DNA of 64,000 nt from Coriobacteriaceae bacterium (lineage in GTDB: Bacteria; Actinomycetota; Coriobacteriia; Coriobacteriales; Coriobacteriaceae), in contig CADFMD010000001.1 of the NCBI GenBank assembly GCA_902835305.1, positions 1 to 64,000 of the forward strand. The letters are read 5' to 3'. Below are positions 34,899-42,227 of the stretch, in pieces. The position numbers and the translations under genes were made by a program. Numbering within the stretch: position 1 is the first letter of the stretch; every line of letters begins with the position of its first letter. Under the pieces are notes generated by a model, which had not been told where the DNA came from, made no database searches, and saw only the letters and a program-made list of their open reading frames with translations.

Positions 34899-34929
34899 CT
34901 GCCATTTCTAACCCGTCCCTAAATGGCAG
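34899..34929 (+). promoter_or_regulatory. Inverted repeat CTGCCATTT-N13-AAATGGCAG upstream of secG
   Basis: Perfect 9-bp arms separated by 13 bp, lying just after the gpmI terminator and about 65 bp before secG. The spacing suits a dimeric regulator, or it could be a stem-loop in the secG leader. No T-tract follows. Confidence 0.35.
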
Positions 34930-34995
34930 GTGGGGGAGTGTTGGGGGTTGTGGTACAGTACTGGAGTTTAAATTGTTCTATTAAGGAGCTTATCT

Positions 34996-35250
34996 ATGGG
35001 TCCGTTCCAGATTCTTCTGTTTGTCGTTTGGGCTATCTCTGCCGTGGCGCTGACGATTCTCGTCCTGATGCACTCCGGTAAGGGTACCGGCGTTTCGGAT
35101 ATGATCGCTAGCTCGCTGTATAACTCCAGCTCTGCCACGGGCGTCATGGAGCAGAACCTCGATCGCCTGACGGTAATTATGGCCGTCGTTTTTGCTGTGT
35201 GTGTCGTTCTGTGCATGTTCTTCTTCCCGCAGGGCATCGTCGGCTACTAA
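34996..35250 (+). CDS. secG: Preprotein translocase subunit SecG
   Basis: Small accessory subunit of the SecYEG protein-export channel, 84 residues with two membrane helices (about residues 3-23 and 56-76). Between them is the loop LMHSGKGTGVSDM, whose Gly/Ser-rich stretch is characteristic of SecG. ATG 34996 follows AAGGAG. Its place after gpmI/tpiA matches the actinobacterial order. A terminator follows. Confidence 0.95.
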   Translation: MGPFQILLFVVWAISAVALTILVLMHSGKGTGVSDMIASSLYNSSSATGVMEQNLDRLTVIMAVVFAVCVVLCMFFFPQGIVGY

Positions 35251-35272
35251 GCATCGGCGTATATACGTTTGT

Positions 35273-35303
35273 AAAGGGTCCCGCATGTGCGGGGCCCTTT
35301 TTG
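35273..35303 (+). terminator. Terminator of secG
   Basis: AAAGGGTCCCGC pairs with GCGGGGCCCTTT (one wobble) around a 4-nt loop, followed by TTG. The 237 bp from here to the next gene holds no strong recognisable promoter. Confidence 0.88.
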
Positions 35304-35540
35304 TTTACAGACTTGTAATAGAGTCAAAATATCCCCACATACTTCGCCTAACTAAAGAAATTCTCGACCGTTAACCGGAATTAGCGCCATATTGTGCATA
35401 AAATGCGCTACTGTATTGCGAAACGTTGGTCCGCACTGCATAACCAGCCATAACGGCGGACCGCGTTTGAATGGTTCGAATGGGCTGTCTCGACGTTGCC
35501 CGGCCGAATTCACTTTGTCCTATCTCATAAGGAGGATGGC

Positions 35541-37217
35541 ATGGCTGATTCTATGTTCCACCAGCCCGTTATGGGTCGTCGCGCCTTTGTTGGCGGCACC
35601 CTCGCTGCGAGCTCCATGGCTTTTCTTGCCGCGTGCGGCAAGAAGGGCGGCGACGCTTCCGGATCTGACTCCGGTTCGACGCTGAACTTCTACATCAACA
35701 ACCCGGTCTGCATCGACCCCTACAACGTCCAGGAGGATCAGGGCACTCAGGTCGAGTACCAGCTCTTCGACGCTCTGACGGAGTACGACCCCGAGAAGGG
35801 CGAGATCGTTCCGCTGGCTTGCGAGTCCTTTGAGGCTAACGACGACGCCACCGAGTTCACCTTCAAGATCAAGAAGGCCAAGTTCCACAACGGTGACGAC
35901 GTTACTTCCAAGTCCTTCAAGCTCGGTTGGGAGCGCCTGGTCAACACCAAGTCGGCCATCGCTACCGAGTATGGTCCTTCCGAGGTCTCCTACCACCTTT
36001 CCATGGTCGAGGGCTATGACGATCTGCTTGCCGGCAACGCTACCGAGCTCAGCGGTGTTACTTGCCCCGACGATGAGACCCTCGTCGTCAAGCTGTCTTC
36101 CGCTTACGCCGACTTCCCCTTCGTCGCCTCTCACCCGGCTCTGTCCCCGGTTCCCGAGTGCGCCGAGTCCGATGTCAAGAGCTTCTACCTTGCCCCGGTC
36201 GGTAACGGCCCGTTCATGATGGACGGCAAGTGGGAGGATGGTCAGGAGATCAACCTCAAGAAGTTTGACGATTACTATGGCGACAAGGCCAAGATCGACG
36301 CCATCCACTTCCAGGTCATCAAGGACATGGAGACCGCTTACAAGGAGTTCCAGGCCGGTAACCTCGATGTCTGCGACGTTCCCGTTGCTCAGATCGACGC
36401 CGCAAAGAAGGACCGTGGCGAGTCCAAGGACGGCTACACCATGGGTGACGGCGAGCATATGCTGCTCGGTGCCGAGCCTTCCACGTACTATCTGACCTGC
36501 AACACCACGGCCGAGCCGTTCAATAACGCCGACCTGCGCAGGGGCATCTCCCTGGCCATCAACCGTGAGGCCATCTGCAAGACCATCTTCAAGGGTACCC
36601 GTACCCCCGCTGACGGCATCGTTCCTCCGGGAATCGCCGGCTACAAGGAGGGCGCATGGGAGTTCTGCGCCTATGACGTCGACAAGGCTAACGAGTACCT
36701 CGACAAGGTCGCTCCCGCTGGCGCTAACGGCGATCGTGGCATTAATGTGACCCTTTCCTACAACCAGGACGGTGGTCACAAGGAGATCATGGAGTCCATC
36801 ATCGGCGACCTCGCCAAGGTTGGCGTTACCGCTGTCTCCGATACCCCTGAGTGGTCTGCCCTGCTCGAGCAGTATCAGAACTTCAACTATCAGTTCGGCC
36901 GTCTGGGCTGGATCGCCGATTACCCGATCATGGACAACTTCCTGTACCCGCTGTTCCACTCCGACTCCCTCGGTGGCGACAACCGCTCCGGTTACAGCAA
37001 CCCCGAGTTCGATGCCAAGGTCGACGAGGCCCGCACCACGGTTGATGACGAGGAGCGCATCGCCAAGATGCGGGAGGCCGACGCCATGGTCGCCGCTGAC
37101 TGCCCGGTTATCCCGGTGATGTTCTACACGCACACCATCGCTGGCTCTGACCGCGTCAAGCATCTCTATGTTGATCCGCAGAAGCACGCCGATCTGGGTA
37201 CCGCCGAGCTCGCCTAA
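35541..37217 (+). CDS. Oligopeptide ABC importer, lipoprotein binding protein
   Basis: Extracytoplasmic solute-binding lipoprotein of the SBP_bac_5 (OppA) family, 558 residues. The signal has GRRAFVGG, a hydrophobic core and lipobox LAAC, so it may use the Tat route. The mature part has YQLFDALTEYDPEKG, FTFKIKKAKFHNGDDV and NFYQFGRLGWIADYP-like elements found in OppA. ATG 35541 is chosen because AAGGAGG lies 5 nt upstream. It heads a five-gene importer with separate permeases and ATPases, and peptides are the likely substrate. It shares only family-level similarity with the binding protein at 17.6 kb. Confidence 0.88.
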   Translation: MADSMFHQPVMGRRAFVGGTLAASSMAFLAACGKKGGDASGSDSGSTLNFYINNPVCIDPYNVQEDQGTQVEYQLFDALTEYDPEKGEIVPLACESFEANDDATEFTFKIKKAKFHNGDDVTSKSFKLGWERLVNTKSAIATEYGPSEVSYHLSMVEGYDDLLAGNATELSGVTCPDDETLVVKLSSAYADFPFVASHPALSPVPECAESDVKSFYLAPVGNGPFMMDGKWEDGQEINLKKFDDYYGDKAKIDAIHFQVIKDMETAYKEFQAGNLDVCDVPVAQIDAAKKDRGESKDGYTMGDGEHMLLGAEPSTYYLTCNTTAEPFNNADLRRGISLAINREAICKTIFKGTRTPADGIVPPGIAGYKEGAWEFCAYDVDKANEYLDKVAPAGANGDRGINVTLSYNQDGGHKEIMESIIGDLAKVGVTAVSDTPEWSALLEQYQNFNYQFGRLGWIADYPIMDNFLYPLFHSDSLGGDNRSGYSNPEFDAKVDEARTTVDDEERIAKMREADAMVAADCPVIPVMFYTHTIAGSDRVKHLYVDPQKHADLGTAELA

Positions 37218-37314
37218 GGGTTTTGCAGCTTCCGTGAGGGTCAAGTATTTACGTAGACCTCATGGGAAACATACAGTTCTCCCTAACCTGGGGTAAACTG
37301 GCTGATGGTAATTT

Positions 37315-37347
37315 TGGGATGCCGGTCTGGCGATCGGCATCCCATTT
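37315..37347 (+). terminator. Intercistronic hairpin between oligopeptide binding protein and permease
   Basis: A 10-bp stem TGGGATGCCG/CGGCATCCCA with a 10-nt loop is followed by TTT. It occupies the same position as the hairpin in the sialic-acid importer operon and may reduce expression of the membrane subunits relative to the binding protein. Confidence 0.65.
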
Positions 37348-37374
37348 AGGTTAATCCCTAGATAGGGGAGTGGT

Positions 37375-38412
37375 ATGGGTAAGTACATCGTTAAACGTGT
37401 GCTTCAGTTCATCCCGGTGTTTTTGGGCGTTACGCTGATTCTGTTCGCCCTCCAGAATATCGTGCCGGGAGATCCGATCAAGCTGATCGGTGGAGACAAG
37501 GCTCTGTCCCCCGAGGTAGAGCTTCAGCTTCGCGTTCGCTATCACCTGGTCCAGACGGACGAGGACGGCAACGCGATCCTTGACGAGAACGGCGACCCCG
37601 TTCAAACGTCGCTCGTGGACCGTTACTTGTATTACATGAACGGCCTGCTTCATGGCGATCTGGGCAATTCGTACCAGCGCAAGCTGCCGGTTGCGGAAAT
37701 CTTTGCCCAGAAGTATCCGTATACGGTCAAACTTGCCGCGTGCGCTATCGTGCTCGAGGCAATCATGGGTATCGGTGCGGGTATCATTTCGGCGGTCAAG
37801 CGTTATTCCTTCTGGGATATTTTGGTAACGCTCACCACGTCGATTCTCGTTGCCGTCCCGGCCTTCTGGCTCGGTATGTTGCTGCAGCTGTTCTTTGGCG
37901 TCATTCTCAAGGACGCCACGGGCGGTGCATTCTCCATGCCGATCTCGGGTGCCGGCGGTTCCAGCTCTCAGTATCAGGATTGGATGCACTATGTGCTTCC
38001 GACCATTACGCTGGCTTCGGTTTCGACCGCTTATGCCGCCCGCATTATGCGCTCGCAGCTGCTTGACGTCATGAACCAGGATTACATCCGTACGGCAAAG
38101 GCCAAGGGTCTCTCCAATCGCGCGATCATTATCAAGCATGCGCTTAAGAATGCACTCATCCCCGTCGTTACCTATATTGGTGTCGACTTCGGCGGCATGC
38201 TTTCGGGCGCCATCCTGACCGAGACGGTCTTTAACTGGCCCGGCATCGGCTTCGAGGTCTACCGCGCCATTAGCATGCGCGACTGGCCCATCGTTATGGG
38301 CGGCGTTACGCTCATTGTTGTCGTCGTTATGGTGATCAACCTGCTCGTCGACATTAGCTATGCATTCCTCGACCCGCGCATCCGCCTTGGCGGTCCGTCG
38401 GATAAGGCCTAA
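37375..38412 (+). CDS. Oligopeptide ABC importer permease, OppB type
   Basis: Membrane subunit of 345 residues, about six helices. It begins KYIVKRVLQFIPVFLGVTLI and has the ATPase-docking loop DYIRTAKAKGLSNRAIII. A roughly 30-residue hydrophilic insert (about residues 50-85, HLVQTDEDGNAILDENGD) sits in the first extracytoplasmic loop. ATG 37375 follows GGGGAG. It is followed 14 bp later by the second permease gene. Confidence 0.92.
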   Translation: MGKYIVKRVLQFIPVFLGVTLILFALQNIVPGDPIKLIGGDKALSPEVELQLRVRYHLVQTDEDGNAILDENGDPVQTSLVDRYLYYMNGLLHGDLGNSYQRKLPVAEIFAQKYPYTVKLAACAIVLEAIMGIGAGIISAVKRYSFWDILVTLTTSILVAVPAFWLGMLLQLFFGVILKDATGGAFSMPISGAGGSSSQYQDWMHYVLPTITLASVSTAYAARIMRSQLLDVMNQDYIRTAKAKGLSNRAIIIKHALKNALIPVVTYIGVDFGGMLSGAILTETVFNWPGIGFEVYRAISMRDWPIVMGGVTLIVVVVMVINLLVDISYAFLDPRIRLGGPSDKA

Positions 38413-38426
38413 GGGAGGTACGTCTC

Positions 38427-39362
38427 ATGCAGGAAACTGATTCTCAGTCTCAGGAGCAGGCTACCGCCACCAAGGCCGCATCTGCTCCCGCCAAGTCCCG
38501 CACGCTGTGGGGCGACGCTTTTAAGCGTCTTCGTAAGAACAAGCTCGCCGTTATCGGTGTCTGCTGGATCATCATCGTTGTTGTGGTCGCCCTGACCGCC
38601 GATCTGTGGGCTAAGCCCTGGCTCGGCTCTCCTACGGCTTCTGACTCGACCACCATGGCCGAGACTTCGCTGCTGGCTCCGTGTGCCGAGCACCCGTTTG
38701 GCACCGACTCTCTTGGTCGTGACATTCTCGTCCGTGTTATCTACGGTGCACGCGTTTCGCTTTCCGTCGGTATTATGGCCACCGCCATCTCTACGGTGAT
38801 CGGTCTGGTCATGGGCGCCCTGGCCGGTTTCTATGGCGGCATCTGGGATACGATCATCATGCGCTGTGCGGACATCTTCCTGGCGTTCCCGTACGTGCTG
38901 TTCGTTGTTGCCATGATTGCCGTTATCGGTCGTGGTCTTCAGAATGTCTTCATCGCCATCGGTATTCTCGGCTGGCCCTCGATTGCCCGTGTCTTCCGAT
39001 CTGCGATCCTAACGGTCAAAGAGAACGACTATGTTGACGCCGCTCGCGCCATGGGTGCATCCGATGCCCGCATCGTAATGCGCCATATTTTCCCGAACTC
39101 CGTTGCTTCCATCGTGGTCTACGCGACCATGAACATCGGTGGCGCCATTCTGACCGAGTCCGCTCTGTCCTTCCTCGGCATGGGCGTTATTCCGCCTACG
39201 CCTTCGTGGGGCTCCATGATTCAGGACGGTCAGCAGTATCTTCTGACTGCTCCCTGGATGATGATCATGCCCGGTTTGGCAATTCTCTCGACGGTGCTCG
39301 CCTTCACCCTGCTGGGTGACGGTCTGCGCGACGCCCTCGACGTCAAGATGAAGGACGCATAA
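38427..39362 (+). CDS. Oligopeptide ABC importer permease, OppC type
   Basis: Second membrane subunit, 311 residues, with a hydrophilic N-terminal tail (about 30 residues, Gln/Ala/Lys-rich), then about six helices. It has the conserved HPFGTDSLGRDILVRV segment and the docking loop NDYVDAARAMGASDARIV. GGGAGG lies before the ATG. It is followed 2 bp later by the first ATPase gene. Confidence 0.92.
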   Translation: MQETDSQSQEQATATKAASAPAKSRTLWGDAFKRLRKNKLAVIGVCWIIIVVVVALTADLWAKPWLGSPTASDSTTMAETSLLAPCAEHPFGTDSLGRDILVRVIYGARVSLSVGIMATAISTVIGLVMGALAGFYGGIWDTIIMRCADIFLAFPYVLFVVAMIAVIGRGLQNVFIAIGILGWPSIARVFRSAILTVKENDYVDAARAMGASDARIVMRHIFPNSVASIVVYATMNIGGAILTESALSFLGMGVIPPTPSWGSMIQDGQQYLLTAPWMMIMPGLAILSTVLAFTLLGDGLRDALDVKMKDA

Positions 39363-39364
39363 GG

Positions 39365-40456
39365 ATGAAGAAGAACAAGAACTATGTGGACCTGAAGGAC
39401 CAGCCGGTTCCCGAGGGCCAGCATCTGCTCGAGGTCGATGACCTTAAGATGTATTTCCACACCGAGGATGGCGTTGTTCGCGCTGTCGATGGCGTGTCCT
39501 ACACGCTCGATCGCGGTGAGACCCTGGGTGTCGTCGGTGAGTCCGGCTCTGGTAAGTCCGTGACCGCCATGACCATCATGGGCCTCATCTCGATGCCTCC
39601 GGGAAAGATTGAGGGCGGCGACGTTCGCTACCGCGGTCGTTCTATCCTCGAGATGACCGAGGAAGAAATGCAGCATATTCGCGGCAACGATATCGCGATG
39701 ATCTTCCAGGATCCTATGACCTCCCTGAACCCGGTCTATAAGATCGGCAAGCAGGTGGGCGAGGGACTTCGTCTGCACCGTGGCTACTCCAAGCAGGAGG
39801 CGCTCAAGCGAGCCACCGAGCTTTTGGACCTCGTTGGCATTCCCGAGCCCGAGAAGCGCGTCAACGAGTATCCGCACCAGTTCTCTGGTGGCATGCGTCA
39901 GCGCGTCATGATTGCCATGGCGCTTGCCTGCGATCCCGATATCCTGATTGCCGATGAGCCCACGACTGCTCTGGACGTTACCATCCAGGCTCAGATTATT
40001 GAGCTGATGCAGGAAATGCAGGAGAAGAACGGCAACGCCATTATCATGATCACCCACGACCTTGGCGTTGTCGCCGATATGGCCGATAAGATCATGGTTA
40101 TGTACGCCGGCCGTCCCGTCGAGTTCGGTACTGCTGAAGAGATCTTCTACGAGAGCCGTCATCCCTACACCTGGGGCCTTATCCGCTCCATCCCGGAGCA
40201 GGCTATCGATGAGAAGAAGCCGCTGACGCCGATTCACGGCAATCCGCCCTCGCTCATGAACCTGCCCGAGGGTTGCGTGTTCTCGCCTCGTTGCCCCTAT
40301 GCGACCGATAAGTGCCGCAAGCAGCGTCCTGAGCGTGTTGTCACTGAGTCTGGCCATTATTCCGCGTGCCACTACTCCGGCGACCCCGAGTTCCTCAAGA
40401 ATGCTCCTGCGACGTCCCGTACGCGCAAGGATTCCGAGAAGGGAGGCGAGGCGTAA
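39365..40456 (+). CDS. Oligopeptide ABC importer ATPase, OppD type
   Basis: ATPase subunit of 363 residues with Walker A GESGSGKS, signature FSGGMRQRVMIAMAL, Walker B ILIADEPTTALD and switch His in ITHDLG. The C-terminal oligopeptide-transporter extension has a Cys-rich segment (CVFSPRCPYATDKCRKQ), of the kind reported to hold an Fe-S cluster in some OppD/DppD proteins. It abuts the next ATPase gene with no spacer. Confidence 0.93.
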   Translation: MKKNKNYVDLKDQPVPEGQHLLEVDDLKMYFHTEDGVVRAVDGVSYTLDRGETLGVVGESGSGKSVTAMTIMGLISMPPGKIEGGDVRYRGRSILEMTEEEMQHIRGNDIAMIFQDPMTSLNPVYKIGKQVGEGLRLHRGYSKQEALKRATELLDLVGIPEPEKRVNEYPHQFSGGMRQRVMIAMALACDPDILIADEPTTALDVTIQAQIIELMQEMQEKNGNAIIMITHDLGVVADMADKIMVMYAGRPVEFGTAEEIFYESRHPYTWGLIRSIPEQAIDEKKPLTPIHGNPPSLMNLPEGCVFSPRCPYATDKCRKQRPERVVTESGHYSACHYSGDPEFLKNAPATSRTRKDSEKGGEA

Positions 40457-41485
40457 ATGGCAGATAAGAACGAGCGCACTCCGCTGCTGAAGGTCGAGCA
40501 CCTCTCTAAGGAATTCCCCGCCGAGTCCGGCATGTTCGCCAAGCGCTTTTCCAAGCGCGTCGTCTCTGCTGTGAACGACATCTCGTTTGAGATTTATCCT
40601 GGCGAAACCTTTGGTCTGGTTGGCGAGTCTGGTTGCGGTAAGTCCACCACGGGCCGCACGATTATGCGCCTGACCCAGCCGACTGCCGGCAAGGTGTTCT
40701 TCCAGGGCAAAGATGTTGCCGAGATGAGCAAGCATGAGATCAAGGACATGCGTCGCGAGATGCAGTTCATCTTCCAGGACCCCTATGCTTCGCTGAACCC
40801 CCGTATGACCATCGGCGAGATCGTCTCCGAGCCCATGACTATTCACGGCGTGGGCACCAAGGAGGAGCGTATCGAGCGTGTTCGCGAGCTTCTCGACGTC
40901 GTTGGACTGAACCCCGAGCACATCAACCGCTACCCGCACGAGTTCTCGGGCGGTCAGCGTCAGCGTGTCGGCATCGCCCGCGCCTTCGCTTTGAAGCCCA
41001 AGCTGATCATCTGCGACGAGCCCGTTTCCGCTCTGGATGTTTCCATTCAGGCCCAGGTTCTGAACCTGCTCAAGGAACTTCAGGACAAGTTTGGTACGGC
41101 GTATCTGTTTATCGCCCACGACCTGTCCGTCGTGCAGCACATCTCCGATCGCGTTGCCGTTATGTATCTGGGCAAGATGGTCGAGGTTTCGGACTGGAAG
41201 ACGCTCTATAGCGAGCCTCACCATCCGTACACGCAGTCACTGCTATCTGCTGTGCCGGTGCCCGATCCGGATATCCAGAAGACCCGCAAGCGTATCATCC
41301 TCGCCGGCGATCCGCCGTCGCCGCTGGATCCGCCGACCGGCTGCCGTTTCCACACGCGCTGCCCGATCGCGCAGGGCATCTGCTCAGAGAAGCTTCCTGA
41401 GTTTAAGGAAGTTGCCCCGGGCCACTGCTGCGCCTGCCACTTCGCCGAGCCGTTCCCGATCAAGGAATCGCACATCGACCTGTAG
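40457..41485 (+). CDS. Oligopeptide ABC importer ATPase, OppF type
   Basis: Second ATPase, 342 residues. Walker A GESGCGKSTT, signature FSGGQRQRVGIARAF, Walker B LIICDEPVSALD and IAHDLS are all present. The C-terminal extension includes GCRFHTRCPIAQGIC and CCACHF, again cysteine-rich. The ATG follows the TAA of the OppD-type gene directly. It ends the operon; a large inverted repeat begins 17 bp later. Confidence 0.93.
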   Translation: MADKNERTPLLKVEHLSKEFPAESGMFAKRFSKRVVSAVNDISFEIYPGETFGLVGESGCGKSTTGRTIMRLTQPTAGKVFFQGKDVAEMSKHEIKDMRREMQFIFQDPYASLNPRMTIGEIVSEPMTIHGVGTKEERIERVRELLDVVGLNPEHINRYPHEFSGGQRQRVGIARAFALKPKLIICDEPVSALDVSIQAQVLNLLKELQDKFGTAYLFIAHDLSVVQHISDRVAVMYLGKMVEVSDWKTLYSEPHHPYTQSLLSAVPVPDPDIQKTRKRIILAGDPPSPLDPPTGCRFHTRCPIAQGICSEKLPEFKEVAPGHCCACHFAEPFPIKESHIDL

Positions 41486-41501
41486 TCGGTTGTTTTCGTC
41501 C

Positions 41502-41628
41502 GGGCCCGCCCTGGTGTTACTTTTCAGAACGTCCTCGGACATGCAAGTAACCCCCGCTGCGCACTTCGTGCGGCGGGGGTTACTTGCGTCCTGCGGAATG
41601 TTCTGAAAAGTAACACCAGGGTGGACCC
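41502..41628 (+). repeat. Large intergenic inverted repeat, family B, copy 1
   Basis: Outer arms of exactly 29 nt (41502-41530 and 41600-41628) pair at 27 of 29 positions. Next come the linker GTCCTCGGACATG (41531-41543), an inner perfect stem (CAAGTAACCCCCGC with its complement), the tip GCAC-TTC-GTGC, and the linker CCTGCGGAAT (41590-41599). A second copy with the same linkers and tip, but different stems, lies at 41810-41934 in inverted orientation. It may terminate the oligopeptide-importer operon. Confidence 0.8.
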
Positions 41629-41694
41629 TGCGGTAACGCGGCAGAGGGGAGTGAGATTCCTTGATCGCTCACTTAATCTAATAGGTAAGTTAGT

Positions 41695-41749
41695 GAGGCC
41701 GGAGCTTTGGCTCCGGCCTCCTTATATAAGGGCTCGGCAAAGCCGAGCC
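41695..41749 (+). terminator. Two tandem stem-loops between the large repeats
   Basis: GAGGCCGGAG/CTCCGGCCTC (41695-41720) and GGCTCGGC/GCCGAGCC (41731-41749) follow each other in a gene-free stretch. The first is followed by CTTATAT, the second by ACTAAATTCTT. Either could terminate transcription coming from the left. Confidence 0.55.
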
Positions 41750-41809
41750 ACTAAATTCTTATCAGCCCCAGAATATGCTTGAGAATTGTGCCTGAAGTAC
41801 GTATTAGCA

Positions 41810-41934
41810 GGTCCCGGATCGGTGTTGCCTCCCGGCGCATTCCGCAGGGGGAGCGATATTTTGCAGCACGAAGTGCGTAGCAAAATATCGCCCATGCCCG
41901 AGGACGCGCCGGGAGGCAACACCGATTCGGGACC
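41810..41934 (-). repeat. Large intergenic inverted repeat, family B, copy 2 (inverted orientation)
   Basis: Read on the minus strand it has a 29-nt outer stem (41906-41934 with 41810-41838, one mismatch). Then come the linker GTCCTCGGGCATG (41893-41905), an inner 12-bp stem GCGATATTTTGC, the tip GCAC-TTC-GTGC, and the linker CCTGCGGAAT (41839-41848). The linkers and tip match copy 1; both stems have unrelated sequence yet keep perfect or near-perfect pairing. With copy 1 and the small hairpins it fills most of the gene-free stretch 41486-41972. Confidence 0.8.
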
Positions 41935-41972
41935 GGGCATACGGATCTACCTGCGCATTTACAAATTCGTAA

Positions 41973-42020
41973 ACTTTTTTGAAAAAAGTGCTTGCACAGT
42001 TCTCGAATCATAGGTTATTA
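41973..42020 (+). promoter_or_regulatory. tRNA-Leu promoter with upstream A/T palindrome
   Basis: Palindrome ACTTTTTTGAAAAAAGT (41973-41989), 2 bp, -35 TTGCAC (41992-41997), 17-bp spacer, -10 TTATTA (42015-42020). The same 17-mer and spacing precede the tRNA-Gly at 45507, and a variant precedes the one at 48016. The leader before the tRNA is about 50 nt. Confidence 0.8.
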
Positions 42021-42078
42021 TCTTCCTCGTTGAACGCGCGGGTCTAACAAAGCGAACCGCGGATCAACAACATAGCAT

Positions 42079-42168
42079 GTCGGAGTGGCGGAATTGGCAG
42101 ACGCGCTAGCTTGAGGTGCTAGTGACCGCTTTTTGGTCATGCGGGTTCAAGTCCCGCCTCCGACACCA
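42079..42168 (+). tRNA. tRNA-Leu (anticodon GAG)
   Basis: A 90-nt class II tRNA with acceptor stem GTCGGAG/CTCCGAC, anticodon loop TTGAGGT (GAG, reads CUC/CUU), a long variable arm, the T-loop GTTCAAGTC and an encoded CCA. Confidence 0.95.
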
Positions 42169-42180
42169 TCGCATTTGAGA

Positions 42181-42201
42181 AGCCTCTTCGGAGGCTTTTT
42201 T
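42181..42201 (+). terminator. Terminator of tRNA-Leu
   Basis: AGCCTC-TTCG-GAGGCT followed by TTTTT. The phosphatase gene starts only 26 bp after the T-tract, which leaves no room for a separate promoter between them. Confidence 0.88.
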
Positions 42202-42227
42202 GTTACCGATAGACGGTGAGGTCCACG

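Noticed and set aside
41502..41934. CRISPR array or insertion sequence as explanation for the repeats.
   Set aside because: The copies are in inverted orientation with unrelated stems and no regular spacers. There is no cas or transposase gene and no target-site duplication that I could see.
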